The position numbers were made by a program, and so were the translations under genes. The notes beneath the pieces were generated by a model, which did no database searches, was not told where the DNA came from, and was given only the letters and a program-made list of their open reading frames with translations. A stretch of DNA of 38,920 bases, taken from assembly GCF_014649995.1 (NCBI RefSeq), contig NZ_BMUC01000021.1:1245-40164 (forward strand). The letters are read 5' to 3'. Of this stretch, positions 7,795 to 16,721 are shown in pieces (the first letter of the stretch is position 1; each line of letters begins with the position of its first letter). The DNA is from Streptomyces griseoflavus. GTDB lineage: Bacteria; Actinomycetota; Actinomycetes; Streptomycetales; Streptomycetaceae.

Positions 7795-8817
7795 ATGGCC
7801 ATGCCGCTGCGTCAGTCCATCAAGGTCGCTACATACTTGGCCGAACAGAAGCTCCGCAGGCGGGACAAGTTTCCGCTCATCGTCGAACTGGAACCGCTCT
7901 TCGCCTGCAACCTCAAGTGCGAGGGGTGCGGCAAGATCCAGCACCCGGCCGGGGTGCTCAAGCAGCGGATGCCCGTCGCCCAGGCCGTGGGCGCCGTCCT
8001 GGAGTCCGGGGCGCCGATGGTGTCGATCGCCGGCGGCGAACCCCTGATGCACCCCCAGATCGACGAGATCGCGCGCCAGCTGGTGGCCAGGCGCAAGTAC
8101 GTCTTCCTGTGCACCAACGCCCTGCTCATGCGCAAGAAGATGGACCTGTTCACGCCCTCGCCCTACTTCGCCTTCGCGGTGCACATCGACGGGCTGCGCC
8201 AGCGGCACGACGAGTCCGTGGCGAAGGAAGGCGTCTTCGACGAGGCCGTGGAGGCCATCAAGGAGGCCAAGCGGCGCGGCTTCCGGGTCACCACCAACTC
8301 GACCTTCTTCAACACCGACACCCCGCAGACCGTCATCGAGGTGCTGAACTACCTCAACGACGACCTGGGCGTCGACGAGATGATGATCTCGCCCGCCTAC
8401 GCCTACGAGAAGGCCCCCGACCAGGAGCACTTCCTGGGCGTGGAGCAGACCCGGGAGCTGTTCAGGAAGGCCTTCGCGGGCGGCAACCGGCGCCGCTGGC
8501 GGCTGAACCACTCGCCGCTCTTCCTGGACTTCCTCGAGGGCAAGGTCGACTTCCCGTGCACCGCGTGGGCGATCCCGAACTACTCGCTCTTCGGCTGGCA
8601 GCGCCCCTGCTACCTGATGAGCGACGGCTACGTGCCGACGTACCGGGAACTGATCGAGGACACCGACTGGGACCAGTACGGCCGCGGCAAGGACCCGCGC
8701 TGCGCCAACTGCATGGCGCACTGCGGCTACGAGCCCACCGCCGTCCTGGCCACCATGGGTTCGCTGAAGGAGTCGCTGCGCGCGCTGCGCGAGACGGTCC
8801 CCGGAAACCGGGAGTGA
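7795..8817 (+). CDS. hpnH: HpnH, radical SAM adenosylhopane synthase
   Basis: 340 residues. HpnH joins the 5'-deoxyadenosyl group of SAM to diploptene, the first side-chain step of extended hopanoids. The radical-SAM cluster motif is C38-N-L-K-C42-E-G-C45, a CX3CX2C that binds the 4Fe-4S cluster. A GGEP motif ([11 protein letters not shown]) binds SAM. The C-terminal region has further Cys ([15 protein letters not shown]) as in HpnH orthologues. ATG 7795 has a near-perfect ribosome site, AGGAGGTGA (7781-7789), formed in part by the hpnG stop; ATG 7801 is a weaker option. Confidence 0.94.
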   Translation: MAMPLRQSIKVATYLAEQKLRRRDKFPLIVELEPLFACNLKCEGCGKIQHPAGVLKQRMPVAQAVGAVLESGAPMVSIAGGEPLMHPQIDEIARQLVARRKYVFLCTNALLMRKKMDLFTPSPYFAFAVHIDGLRQRHDESVAKEGVFDEAVEAIKEAKRRGFRVTTNSTFFNTDTPQTVIEVLNYLNDDLGVDEMMISPAYAYEKAPDQEHFLGVEQTRELFRKAFAGGNRRRWRLNHSPLFLDFLEGKVDFPCTAWAIPNYSLFGWQRPCYLMSDGYVPTYRELIEDTDWDQYGRGKDPRCANCMAHCGYEPTAVLATMGSLKESLRALRETVPGNRE

Positions 8818-8821
8818 GGCC

Positions 8822-9979
8822 ATGACCGCCGTCTCGCTCGGCATGCCCGAGGTGCCCGCGCCGCCGCTCGCCGAGCGGCGTGCGTCGCGGCGGATCCAGG
8901 TCGGACCGGTGGCGGTCGGCGGCGGCGCCCCGGTGTCGGTGCAGTCGATGACGACGACCCGCACCTGCGACATCGGCGCCACCCTCCAGCAGATCGCCGA
9001 ACTCACCGCGTCCGGCTGCCAGATCGTCCGGGTCGCCTGCCCCACGCAGGACGACGCGGACGCGCTCGCGACCATCGCCCGCAAGTCGCAGATCCCGGTG
9101 ATCGCCGACATCCACTTCCAGCCCAGGTACGTGTTCGCGGCCATCGAGGCCGGGTGCGCCGCCGTCCGCGTCAACCCCGGCAACATCAGGCAGTTCGACG
9201 ACCAGGTCAAGGAGATCGCCCGCGCCGCGCAGGACCACGGCACCCCGATCCGCATCGGGGTCAACGCGGGATCGCTGGACCGGCGCCTGCTCCAGAAGTA
9301 CGGCAGGGCGACTCCCGAGGCACTCGTCGAGTCCGCCCTGTGGGAGGCGTCCCTCTTCGAGGAGCACGGCTTCCGGGACATCAAGATCTCCGTCAAGCAC
9401 AACGACCCGGTGATCATGATCAACGCCTACCGGATGCTCGCCGAGGCCTGCGACTACCCGCTGCACCTCGGCGTCACCGAGGCCGGCCCGGCGTTCCAGG
9501 GCACGGTCAAGTCGGCGGTCGCCTTCGGCGCCCTGCTCAGTGAGGGCATCGGCGACACCATCCGGGTGTCGCTGTCCGCGCCGCCGGCCGAGGAGGTCAA
9601 GGTCGGCATCCAGATCCTGCAGTCACTGGGGCTGAAGGAGCGGCGGCTGGAGATCGTCTCCTGCCCCTCCTGCGGCCGTGCCCAGGTCGACGTCTACAAG
9701 CTGGCCGAGGAGGTCACCGCCGGGCTGGACGGCATGGAGGTGCCGCTGCGCGTGGCCGTCATGGGCTGCGTGGTGAACGGTCCGGGCGAGGCCCGCGAGG
9801 CCGACCTCGGTGTCGCCTCGGGCAACGGCAAGGGGCAGATCTTCGTGAAGGGCGAGGTCGTCAAGACCGTCCCCGAGTCGAAGATCGTCCAGACGCTGAT
9901 CGAGGAGGCGATGAAGATCGCCGAGCAGATGGAGAAGGACGGCATCGCGTCGGGGGAGCCGGCCGTCACCGTGAGCTGA
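8822..9979 (+). CDS. ispG: IspG, 4-hydroxy-3-methylbut-2-enyl diphosphate synthase
   Basis: 385 residues, MEP pathway. IspG reductively opens MEcPP to HMBPP. The N-terminal TIM-barrel signature is [18 protein letters not shown], and the C-terminal iron-sulfur domain carries C281-P-S-C284 and M-G-C316-V-V-N-G-P-G-E, the three Cys and Glu that ligate the 4Fe-4S cluster. Its position four bases after hpnH, inside a hopanoid operon, suggests a dedicated copy in addition to a housekeeping ispG elsewhere in the genome (inferred; not visible here). With dxs it raises isoprenoid precursor supply together with hopanoid demand. Confidence 0.95.
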   Translation: MTAVSLGMPEVPAPPLAERRASRRIQVGPVAVGGGAPVSVQSMTTTRTCDIGATLQQIAELTASGCQIVRVACPTQDDADALATIARKSQIPVIADIHFQPRYVFAAIEAGCAAVRVNPGNIRQFDDQVKEIARAAQDHGTPIRIGVNAGSLDRRLLQKYGRATPEALVESALWEASLFEEHGFRDIKISVKHNDPVIMINAYRMLAEACDYPLHLGVTEAGPAFQGTVKSAVAFGALLSEGIGDTIRVSLSAPPAEEVKVGIQILQSLGLKERRLEIVSCPSCGRAQVDVYKLAEEVTAGLDGMEVPLRVAVMGCVVNGPGEAREADLGVASGNGKGQIFVKGEVVKTVPESKIVQTLIEEAMKIAEQMEKDGIASGEPAVTVS

Positions 9980-10010
9980 ACACCACGGCACTTGCGAAGG
10001 GGGCCCGAGC

Positions 10011-11924
10011 GTGACGATCCTGGAGAACATCCGGCAACCACACGACCTGAAGGCGCTGTCCGACCGACAGCTCCATGAACTGTCCCAAGAGATCCGCGAG
10101 TTCCTCGTGCACGCGGTGGCCAGGACCGGCGGTCACCTCGGACCCAACCTCGGAGTGGTGGAACTCACCGTCGCCCTGCACCGGGTCTTCGAGTCGCCCG
10201 TGGACCGCATCCTGTGGGACACCGGACACCAGAGCTACGTCCACAAACTCCTGACGGGACGTCAGGACTTCTCCAAGCTGCGCGGCAAGGGCGGCCTGTC
10301 CGGCTACCCCTCCCGCGAGGAGTCCGAGCACGACGTCATCGAGAACAGCCACGCCTCCACGGCCCTCGGCTGGGCCGACGGCCTCGCCAAGGCCCGCCGG
10401 GTCCAGGGGGAGAAGGGCCATGTCGTCGCGGTGATCGGCGACGGCGCGCTCACCGGCGGGATGGCCTGGGAGGCGCTCAACAACATCGCCGCCGCCAAGG
10501 ACCGGCCGCTCATCGTCGTCGTCAACGACAACGAACGCTCCTACGCGCCCACCATCGGCGGACTCGCCAACCACCTCGCGACCCTGCGCACCACCGACGG
10601 CTACGAACGCGTGCTCGCCTGGGGCAAGGACGTGCTCCAGCGCACGCCCGTGGTCGGCCGCACCCTCTACGAGGCCCTGCACGGCGCGAAGAAGGGCTTC
10701 AAGGACGCCTTCGCGCCGCAGGGCCTCTTCGAGGACCTCGGCCTGAAGTACCTCGGCCCGATCGACGGCCACGACATCAAGGCCGTCGAGTCCGCGCTGC
10801 GCCGGGCCAGACGCTTCCACGGACCCGTGCTGGTCCACTGCCTCACCGAGAAGGGCCGCGGCTACGAACCCGCCCTCGCCCACGAGGAGGACCACTTCCA
10901 CACCGTCGGCGTGATGGACCCGCTCACCTGCGCACCCCTCACCCCATCCGGCGGACCGTCCTGGACGTCCGTCTTCGGCGAGGAGATCGTCAGGATCGGC
11001 GAGGAACGCGAGGACGTCGTGGCGATCACCGCCGCCATGCTGCGTCCGGTGGGGCTCGGCCCCTTCGCCGAGCGGTTCCCGGACCGGGTGTGGGACGTCG
11101 GCATCGCCGAGCAGCACGCGGCCGTCTCCGCGGCCGGCCTGGCGACCGGCGGCCTGCACCCGGTGGTCGCCGTCTACGCCACCTTCCTCAACCGCGCCTT
11201 CGACCAGTTGCTGATGGACGTGGCGCTGCACCGCTGCGGAGTCACCTTCGTGCTGGACCGGGCCGGTGTCACCGGCGTCGACGGGCCCTCGCACAACGGC
11301 ATGTGGGACATGTCCGTCCTCCAGGTCGTCCCCGGTCTGCGCATCGCCGCGCCCCGCGACGCCGACCAGCTGCGCGCCCAGCTGCGCGAGGCGGTCACCG
11401 TCGACGACGCCCCCACCCTCGTGCGCTTCCCGAAGGAGTCCGTGGGCCCGGCGATCCACGCGCTGGACCGGGTCGGCGGCATGGACGTGCTGCACAGGGG
11501 TGAGTCGCCGCAGGTGCTGCTGGTGGCCGTCGGCGTGATGGCGCCCGTCTGCCTCCAGGCCGCCGAACTGCTCGAGGCGCGCGGCATCGGGTGCACGGTG
11601 GTCGACCCCCGCTGGGTCAAGCCCGTGGACGCGGCGCTGCCGCGGCTGGCCGCCGCGCACCGCCTGGTGGCCGTCGTCGAGGACAACAGCCGTGCGGGCG
11701 GGGTCGGTTCGGCGGTGGCGCTGGCACTGGGCGACGCCGACGTCGACGTACCCGTACGCCGGTTCGGCATCCCCGACCAGTTCCTCGCGCACGCCAAGCG
11801 CGGTGAGGTGCTGGCGGACATCGGCCTCACGCCCGTCGAGGTCGCCGGACGGATCGGCGCGAGCCTCGCCGTGCGGGAAGAGCTCGGACATCCGTCACAG
11901 GACCCACAGGAGCACCAGGCATGA
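10011..11924 (+). CDS. dxs: Dxs, 1-deoxy-D-xylulose-5-phosphate synthase
   Basis: 637 residues, the usual length. Dxs condenses pyruvate and glyceraldehyde 3-phosphate with thiamine diphosphate, the first MEP step. Visible are the TPP/Mg motif [16 protein letters not shown] (from about residue 143), [14 protein letters not shown], the mid-domain KGRGYEPA, and the transketolase pyrimidine-domain segment [19 protein letters not shown] with its catalytic Glu. GTG 10011 follows GGGGG-rich sequence; the gap from ispG is 31 bases. The stop overlaps hpnO as ATGA (11921-11924). Like ispG it is probably a second, pathway-dedicated copy. Confidence 0.95.
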   Translation: MTILENIRQPHDLKALSDRQLHELSQEIREFLVHAVARTGGHLGPNLGVVELTVALHRVFESPVDRILWDTGHQSYVHKLLTGRQDFSKLRGKGGLSGYPSREESEHDVIENSHASTALGWADGLAKARRVQGEKGHVVAVIGDGALTGGMAWEALNNIAAAKDRPLIVVVNDNERSYAPTIGGLANHLATLRTTDGYERVLAWGKDVLQRTPVVGRTLYEALHGAKKGFKDAFAPQGLFEDLGLKYLGPIDGHDIKAVESALRRARRFHGPVLVHCLTEKGRGYEPALAHEEDHFHTVGVMDPLTCAPLTPSGGPSWTSVFGEEIVRIGEEREDVVAITAAMLRPVGLGPFAERFPDRVWDVGIAEQHAAVSAAGLATGGLHPVVAVYATFLNRAFDQLLMDVALHRCGVTFVLDRAGVTGVDGPSHNGMWDMSVLQVVPGLRIAAPRDADQLRAQLREAVTVDDAPTLVRFPKESVGPAIHALDRVGGMDVLHRGESPQVLLVAVGVMAPVCLQAAELLEARGIGCTVVDPRWVKPVDAALPRLAAAHRLVAVVEDNSRAGGVGSAVALALGDADVDVPVRRFGIPDQFLAHAKRGEVLADIGLTPVEVAGRIGASLAVREELGHPSQDPQEHQA

Positions 11925-13336
11925 CGACCGCGGAGTCCGCGTCGGACTCGTCGCAGACCGGGGATTTCGACCTCGGCGCGCTGCTGGCCGAGCGCGGGGC
12001 CGAGCGCTACGAGCTGCACAGCCGGTACCTCAACCACCAGCTCCCGCGCATGCTGCACACCATCGGCTTCGACAGGGTCTACGAGCGCGCCGAGGGCGCC
12101 CACTTCTGGGACGCCGACGGCAACGACCACCTGGACATGCTCGCCGGCTTCGGGGTGATGGGCCTCGGCCGCCATCACCCGGTGGTCCGCAAGGCGCTGC
12201 ACGACGTCCTGGACGCCTCGCTCGCCGACCTCACCCGCTTCGACTGCCAGCCGCTGCCCGGTCTGCTGGCCGAGCGGCTGCTGGCGCACAGCCCGCACCT
12301 GGACCGGGTGTTCTTCGGCAACAGCGGCACCGAAGCGGTCGAAGGCGCGCTCAAGTTCGCCCGGTACGCGACCGGCCGGCCGCGCGTGCTGTACTGCGAC
12401 CACGCCTTCCACGGCCTGACCACGGGTTCCCTGTCGGTGAACGGCGAGGCCGGTTTCCGGGACGGGTTCGCCCCGCTGCTGCCGGACACGGCCGTCCCGC
12501 TCGGGGACCTCGACGCCCTGGCGAGGGAACTGCGCCGGGGCGACGTGGCCGCACTGATCGTCGAGCCGATCCAGGGCAAGGGCGTGCACGCGGCACCGCC
12601 CGGCTACCTGCGGGCCGCGCAGGAACTTCTGCGCAGGCACAAGGCCCTGCTGATCGCCGACGAGGTGCAGACCGGGCTGGGCAGGACCGGCGACTTCTAC
12701 GCCTACCAGCACGAGGAGGGCGTGGAGCCGGACCTGGTGTGCGTGGCCAAGGCGCTCTCCGGCGGGTACGTGCCGGTGGGGGCGACCATCGGCAGGGACT
12801 GGATCTTCAGGAAGGTCTTCTCGTCGATGGACCGGGTGCTGGTCCACTCGGCCAGCTTCGGGGCCAACGCCCAGGCCATGGCGGCGGGCCTCGCGGTGCT
12901 GTCGGTCATGGAGAACGAGCGGATCGTCGCGCGCGTGCGGGCCACCGGGGAACTGCTGCGGTCCCGGCTGACCGCACTCGTCGACACCTACGAACTGCTC
13001 GCCGACGTCCGCGGCCGGGGCCTGATGATCGGCATCGAGTTCGGGCGGCCCCGGTCGCTGCGGCTGCGCTCGCGCTGGACCATGCTGCAGGCCGCCCGCA
13101 GGGGCCTCTTCGCGCAGATGGTGGTCGTGCCGCTGCTGCAGCGGCACCGGATCCTCACCCAGGTGTCCGGGGACCACATGGAGGTGATCAAACTGATCCC
13201 GCCGCTGATCATCGACGAGGCGGACGTGGAGCGGTTCGTGGACGCCTTCACGGCCGTGATGGACGACGCGCACGACGGCGGACTCATCTGGGAGTTCGGC
13301 AGGACCCTGGTGAAGCAGGCGGTCGCCGACCGCTGA
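11921..13336 (+). CDS. hpnO: HpnO, class III aminotransferase for aminobacteriohopanetriol
   Basis: 471 residues, PLP-dependent class III (ornithine/acetylornithine-like) aminotransferase. HpnO aminates the ribosylhopane-derived aldehyde to give 35-aminobacteriohopanetriol. Motifs: [18 protein letters not shown] (cofactor phosphate), [17 protein letters not shown] (Asp contacting the pyridine nitrogen) and [14 protein letters not shown] with Schiff-base K277. It starts in an ATGA overlap with dxs and ends the operon; the next gene begins 72 bases on behind its own operators. Assignment to HpnO over a general aminotransferase rests on this operon position. Confidence 0.88.
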   Translation: MTTAESASDSSQTGDFDLGALLAERGAERYELHSRYLNHQLPRMLHTIGFDRVYERAEGAHFWDADGNDHLDMLAGFGVMGLGRHHPVVRKALHDVLDASLADLTRFDCQPLPGLLAERLLAHSPHLDRVFFGNSGTEAVEGALKFARYATGRPRVLYCDHAFHGLTTGSLSVNGEAGFRDGFAPLLPDTAVPLGDLDALARELRRGDVAALIVEPIQGKGVHAAPPGYLRAAQELLRRHKALLIADEVQTGLGRTGDFYAYQHEEGVEPDLVCVAKALSGGYVPVGATIGRDWIFRKVFSSMDRVLVHSASFGANAQAMAAGLAVLSVMENERIVARVRATGELLRSRLTALVDTYELLADVRGRGLMIGIEFGRPRSLRLRSRWTMLQAARRGLFAQMVVVPLLQRHRILTQVSGDHMEVIKLIPPLIIDEADVERFVDAFTAVMDDAHDGGLIWEFGRTLVKQAVADR

Positions 13337-13353
13337 CCGGCAGCGCGCGACTT

Positions 13354-13388
13354 TTGCCTCACAGGCAAGAAAATTGCCACAGGGGCAA
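13354..13388. promoter_or_regulatory. tandem operator TTGCC-N5-GGCAA (two copies)
   Basis: Two inverted repeats, TTGCC-tcaca-GGCAA (13354-13368) and TTGCC-acagg-GGCAA (13374-13388), have centres exactly 20 bp apart, two helical turns on the same face. They fill the gap between hpnO and the XRE-cupin gene at 13409. This is the arrangement expected for cooperative autoregulation by that protein. The second copy would cover a weak -35 (TTGCCA, 13374) with CTGAAT at 13397 as -10, which would make the regulator transcript leaderless. Confidence 0.7.
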
Positions 13389-13408
13389 AAGTTCGGCTGA
13401 ATGGAGGT

Positions 13409-14032
13409 ATGAGCTCCTCCGAGTCCGAGCCGCCGGCCCAGCCGGCCGACGCGCTCCCCGCGGTCGCGCCGCAACTGCGCGCCCTGCGGCGACGGGCCTC
13501 CCTCACCCTGGAGGTCGCCGCCCGCGACGCGGGGCTGTCGCCCGCCCACCTCTCCCGTCTGGAGACCGGGCAGCGCCAGCCCTCGCTGCCGATGCTGCTC
13601 TCCCTCGCCCGCATCTACGGTACGACGGTATCCGAGCTGCTCGGTGAGGCGGCCGCCGGCCGGGACTCGGTGGTGCGCGCCGCCGACATGGACTCCACCA
13701 GCGCGGGCGGCTGGACCTACTGGCCGGCCGGTGCGCCGGGGCGCGGCATGCAGGCGCTGCGGGTCCACGTGCCGCACGGCTCCCAGGGCGACATCGTGCG
13801 CGTCCATCCGGGTGAGGAGTGGCTGTACGTCCTCAGGGGGCGGCTGCGGCTGCGGCTCGGGGACACCCTGCACCGGCTCGCCCCGGGAGACAGCGCGCAC
13901 TTCGACTCGCTGACCCCGCACCGTATCGCCGCATCCGACCCCGACGGGGTCGAGCTGCTGTTCGTCCACACCCTGCTGCAGAGTCCCACGGCCGCGCTGT
14001 GCCTGGGCCCGATCCACGGAGACGCGACATGA
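13409..14032 (+). CDS. XRE-family regulator with C-terminal cupin domain
   Basis: 207 residues. An N-terminal helix-turn-helix (about 24-80: LRALRRRASLTLEVAARDAGLSPAHLSRLETGQRQPS) is followed by a cupin barrel (about 100-195) with VHPGEEWLYVLRGRLRLRLGD and the LAPGDSAHFDSLTPHRIAA strand pair. Such proteins usually sense a small ligand in the cupin and bind palindromes. Two TTGCC-N5-GGCAA repeats lie directly upstream. The ATG sits one base after GGAGG, too close for normal use, which fits a leaderless mRNA or a different start. The stop overlaps the next small gene as ATGA. Confidence 0.88.
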   Translation: MSSSESEPPAQPADALPAVAPQLRALRRRASLTLEVAARDAGLSPAHLSRLETGQRQPSLPMLLSLARIYGTTVSELLGEAAAGRDSVVRAADMDSTSAGGWTYWPAGAPGRGMQALRVHVPHGSQGDIVRVHPGEEWLYVLRGRLRLRLGDTLHRLAPGDSAHFDSLTPHRIAASDPDGVELLFVHTLLQSPTAALCLGPIHGDAT

Positions 14033-14157
14033 CCGGCAAGGACATCGAGGAGAAGCTGCCCCGCGCCATGTGGGTGCGGCTGTTCATCTACGTGGTGGTG
14101 GGGCACATCCTCGCGGCCTTCATCTACCTCCTGTTCGAGGTGGCTCCCAAGAAGTAG
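14029..14157 (+). CDS. DUF6126-type one-helix membrane protein
   Basis: 42 residues: a charged cytoplasmic-type N-terminus (MTGKDIEEKLPRA), then one hydrophobic segment (about residues 15-37, RLFIYVVVGHILAAFIYLLF), then EVAPKK. This pattern matches my memory of the DUF6126 family of small actinobacterial proteins often encoded after XRE-cupin regulators. ATGA overlap with the regulator gene indicates translational coupling, so the two products probably act together, perhaps the helix as membrane anchor or ligand-linked partner (inferred). A strong hairpin follows directly. Confidence 0.8.
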   Translation: MTGKDIEEKLPRAMWVRLFIYVVVGHILAAFIYLLFEVAPKK

Positions 14158-14158
14158 G

Positions 14159-14185
14159 GCCCGGCCCGCGCGGCGGGGGCCGGGC
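14159..14185. terminator. GC hairpin between convergent genes
   Basis: GCCCGGCCC (14159-14167) pairs with GGGCCGGGC (14177-14185) around a 9-base loop. It starts two bases after the DUF6126 stop and six bases beyond the phosphatase stop on the other strand, so it can serve both convergent transcripts. There is no T-run, as is usual in Streptomyces. Confidence 0.7.
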
Positions 14186-14191
14186 GCCGTC

Positions 14192-14989
14192 TCAGTCCAG
14201 CATCCGCTCGCGCAGCCGCTCCCGGTCCGCCGGTGTGAGACCGAGACCCTGCTCCAGATAGGGGTCCACGCCGCCCCAGGTCTCCTCGACCGTCTCGAAG
14301 GCGGCCGACAGGTACTCGGCCCGCGCGTCGAACAGGGGGTCGAGCAGTTCCATCACCTCGGGGGAGTAGGCCGAGGCGGAGCCGCCGCTGCGGTGCACCT
14401 TGTAGCGGCGGTGCTTGGCGCTGGACTTCAGGTAGTCGTCGACGATCGCGTCCCGCTCGACGCCCAGCGCGAGCAGGGTCACGGCCACCGACAGTCCCGC
14501 GCGGTCCTTGCCCGCCGCGCAGTGCATCAGCGCGGGCACGCTGTCCTCGGCGAGCGAGCGCAGCACCAGCGCGTGCTCGGCGGTGCGCTCCTTGATGATC
14601 AGACGGTAGGAGTTGATCATCCGGTCCGCGCCCTTGCCGTCCGCGAGGACCGAGCGCAACTGGTCGAGGTCGCCGTCGCGGACCATCCGCCAGAACTCGG
14701 CGCCGTCCGCCGGGTCGCTGAGCGGCAGGTTCACATTGCGCACGCCCGGCAGCTCGACGTCCGCGCCCTCCAGCTTCTGGTCGGCCGCGTTGCGGAAGTC
14801 GAAGACCGTGTGCAGCCCCAGCGAGGACAGGAAAACGGCGTCCTCCGCGGTCGCGTGGGCGAGGTGACCGCTGCGGAACAGCACCCCGTGCCGCACCCGC
14901 CGTCCGTCCACGGTCGGCAGGCCGCCCACGTCACGGAAGTTGCGTACTCCGGCCAGCTCCGGTTCGGTCGACGGGATCTGCTGCGTCAC
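14192..14989 (-). CDS. tyrosine/dual-specificity protein phosphatase
   Basis: 265 residues from GTG 14989. The P-loop H156-C157-A-A-G-K-D-R163 matches the CX5R signature of the Lph/MptpB-like group, in which Lys and Asp follow the Gly; Cys is the nucleophile and Arg binds phosphate. The N-terminal NFRDVGGLPTVDGRRVRHGVLFRSGHL is the family's substrate-loop signature. Substrates may be phosphotyrosine or phosphoinositide and cannot be told from sequence. GGGAGGAG lies 7-8 bases before the GTG on the minus strand; a longer frame to 15172 lacks family similarity. The promoter carries a palindrome resembling the XRE operators. Confidence 0.88.
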   Translation of the reverse strand: MTQQIPSTEPELAGVRNFRDVGGLPTVDGRRVRHGVLFRSGHLAHATAEDAVFLSSLGLHTVFDFRNAADQKLEGADVELPGVRNVNLPLSDPADGAEFWRMVRDGDLDQLRSVLADGKGADRMINSYRLIIKERTAEHALVLRSLAEDSVPALMHCAAGKDRAGLSVAVTLLALGVERDAIVDDYLKSSAKHRRYKVHRSGGSASAYSPEVMELLDPLFDARAEYLSAAFETVEETWGGVDPYLEQGLGLTPADRERLRERMLD

Positions 14990-15044
14990 GTAGGACTCCT
15001 CCCACTCCGCACCGTCGCCGCGGCTCGTCGACGGGCACCACACG

Positions 15045-15073
15045 ACGATACGACATTGCCTGCCTGGGGCAAT
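15045..15073 (-). promoter_or_regulatory. phosphatase promoter with XRE-like palindrome
   Basis: CATTGCC-N7-GGCAATG spans 15054-15073 approximately and shares the TTGCC/GGCAA arms of the XRE operators at 13354-13388, with a 7- instead of 5-base spacer. On the minus strand TTGCCC then TATCGT (15050-15045) resemble -35 and -10 elements with a 16-base spacer, so the palindrome overlaps the -35 of the phosphatase gene. Regulation by the nearby XRE-cupin protein is inferred. Confidence 0.5.
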
Positions 15074-15140
15074 GAGTTGTCCACGGGCACGACCCCGCCG
15101 CTCTACGGCCCCGATGATCCCACTGGTCCTGGGGCTTCCC

Positions 15141-15170
15141 GTCCCACCGTCCAGGCCGGGACGGTGGGAC
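15141..15170. terminator. 12-bp perfect hairpin, no obvious parent gene
   Basis: GTCCCACCGTCC (15141-15152) pairs perfectly with GGACGGTGGGAC (15159-15170) around a 6-base loop. It sits in the divergent region between the phosphatase (leftward) and the peptidase (rightward), where no gene needs a terminator. It may end an unannotated small RNA or block transcription entering the phosphatase promoter. Confidence 0.45.
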
Positions 15171-15523
15171 ATGTCCGGACGAATGCTTCTTGATGGGCGA
15201 ATCGTGTCGAACCTCCGTACTCCTGCCCCGCAGGGCCGAGGGTGAGGCGGGCGTGGCGCCGCCGGGCACGGGTGCCCGCGATCGCCTGATCTGCCGCCTT
15301 ATGCCCGATTGGGGGCTTTGGTCACAACGTGCCCCGGTGGAGGAGAAGATGAGGAGGGGACGCGTGAGCATCGTCATATCGGTGACGGTGTGTTGTCGCC
15401 ATGCCCACGTAATTCACGGGCGCGGCAAGGGAATTCGCGGGGGAAAAGGAATCCGGGTCGACGCTCGGTGACGTCATTTCGCCCCGTGGATCACGAAAAA
15501 GAGCGTCCGGGGCGAACCCTCGC
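15171..15523. other. intergenic region upstream of the riboswitch promoter
   Basis: About 350 bases. The only frame with a fair ribosome site is GTG 15364 (35 codons, AGGAGG just upstream, beginning MSIVISVTVCCRHAH); its composition does not look like a conserved protein and I do not claim it. AT-richer patches (around 15409-15450 and 15490) suggest regulatory DNA. Otherwise nothing recognisable. Confidence 0.4.
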
Positions 15524-15553
15524 TTGTCCGTTCGCATCCGGGTCGCTTACGTT
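15524..15553 (+). promoter_or_regulatory. sigma-70-type promoter of the riboswitch-peptidase unit
   Basis: TTGTCC (15524-15529), an 18-base spacer and TACGTT (15548-15553) match the Streptomyces housekeeping pattern TTGnCn-N18-TAnnnT. A start point near 15560 would place the whole riboswitch at the 5' end of a roughly 200-base leader. Confidence 0.6.
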
Positions 15554-15570
15554 CCCAACCGATCCGGACG

Positions 15571-15747
15571 GACGCCTAATCCTGCCGCCGCCCGGAGCCC
15601 GCACACACTGACCCGTGTACGGCAGGAGCGGGGGACCCACAGGTACGACTGCCTGTTCCGGTCTCCGGAACGGCTTGGGGTTAAGCCGCGCGACAGCGCG
15701 GCCGGGCATCTCCAGTCCGAACCCGACAGCTCACCTCGTAGGCGCCG
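15571..15747 (+). promoter_or_regulatory. ydaO/yuaA-type c-di-AMP riboswitch
   Basis: The leader holds the conserved blocks of the ydaO class in order: CGCCTAATCCTG (15573-15584), GGGGGACCCAC (15630-15640), TTGGGGTTAAGCCGC (15675-15689), GGGCATCTCC (about 15703-15712), then CCGAACCCGACAGCTCACC (15717-15735) and TCGTAGGCG. The closing P1 helix is CGCCTA (15573-15578) with TAGGCG (15739-15744). This class binds cyclic di-AMP and in Streptomyces controls cell-wall lytic enzymes, normally switching expression off at high ligand. The downstream gene begins only 16-20 bases later, so control may also reach its ribosome site. Confidence 0.93.
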
Positions 15748-15762
15748 GAGAGGAAATTCGTC

Positions 15763-16695
15763 ATGCCCGCGAAGGGTAAGCACCGCCGTACCAAGGCCCA
15801 GCGTTTCACCCGCTCCATCGCCGTCGCCGGAACCGGTGGCGCCGCACTCGCCCTGCCGCTTCTCGGTGCCACCGGCGCGCACGCCGCCACGCCGCAGACG
15901 GCCCCCGAGAAGACCGTCCAGTCCCTGTCCGTCGCCGGCCAGACGGCCTCCGCCGAGAAGAGCGGTGAGAGCCGCACCTACACCGTCAAGGCCGGCGACT
16001 ACCTCGCGAAGATCGCCGAGGCCGAGCAGGTCGACGGTGGCTGGAAGAAGCTCTACGCGGACAACCGCCAGGCCGTCGGTGACGACCCGTCACTGATCCA
16101 CCCCGGCCTGAAGCTCTCCGTGGACGGCAAGGCCGCCGAGGCCCCCAAGAAGTCCGCGACGCCGAAGCCCGCCGCGCCCAAGCCCGCCGCGCCCAAGGCC
16201 GAGAAGCCCGCCGAGAAGCCGGCGCAGCAGTCGTCCGAGCGGACCGCCCCGCAGGCGTCCACGCAGACGACCGCGAACCAGGCCGCCTCCGGCTACAGCT
16301 CCCCGGTGCCCGGCGGCAGCCTCGGCACCGCCTACAAGGCGTCCGGCAGCATGTGGTCCAGCGGCTACCACACGGGTGTCGACTTCGCCGTCCCGACCGG
16401 TACCTCCCTGAAGGCCGTCGGCTCCGGCACGGTCGTCTCCGCGGGCTGGGCCGGCGCGTACGGCAACCAGGTCGTCATCAAGCTCGCCGACGGCCACTAC
16501 GCCCAGTACGCCCACCTGTCCTCGCTGTCCGTCTCGGCCGGCCAGAGCGTGAGCGGCGGCCAGCAGGTCGGCCTCTCCGGTTCGACCGGCAACTCGACCG
16601 GCCCGCACCTCCACTTCGAGATCCGCACCACCCCGAACTACGGCTCGGACGTGGACCCGGTCTCCTACCTCCGCTCGAAGGGCGTCTCCATCTGA
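15763..16695 (+). CDS. secreted LysM-M23 peptidase
   Basis: 310 residues. A signal peptide ends near A-H-A (residue 41). A LysM peptidoglycan-binding module (about 72-120, YTVKAGDYLAKIAE...LIHPGLKLSV) follows, then an Ala/Pro/Lys linker (130-155) and a C-terminal M23 domain (about 175-308). Zinc ligands are H203 and D207 (HTGVD) and H284; catalytic His are H251 (AQYAH) and H282 (HLHFE). It should cleave peptidoglycan cross-bridges outside the cell during growth or spore development. GAGAGGA precedes ATG 15763 directly after the c-di-AMP riboswitch, so expression should follow second-messenger level. Confidence 0.95.
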   Translation: MPAKGKHRRTKAQRFTRSIAVAGTGGAALALPLLGATGAHAATPQTAPEKTVQSLSVAGQTASAEKSGESRTYTVKAGDYLAKIAEAEQVDGGWKKLYADNRQAVGDDPSLIHPGLKLSVDGKAAEAPKKSATPKPAAPKPAAPKAEKPAEKPAQQSSERTAPQASTQTTANQAASGYSSPVPGGSLGTAYKASGSMWSSGYHTGVDFAVPTGTSLKAVGSGTVVSAGWAGAYGNQVVIKLADGHYAQYAHLSSLSVSAGQSVSGGQQVGLSGSTGNSTGPHLHFEIRTTPNYGSDVDPVSYLRSKGVSI

Positions 16696-16721
16696 CCCCT
16701 GCGGCGACCTTCCTGACACGC

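Noticed and set aside
15364-15471. 35-codon frame from GTG 15364 with a good AGGAGG
   Set aside because: Gly/Arg-rich end and no recognised family; it could be real but one ribosome site alone is weak support.
15571-15747. Structured leader considered as a cobalamin or other riboswitch
   Set aside because: Block order and the terminal CCGAACCCGACAGCTCACC plus TCGTAGGCG are specific to the ydaO class.
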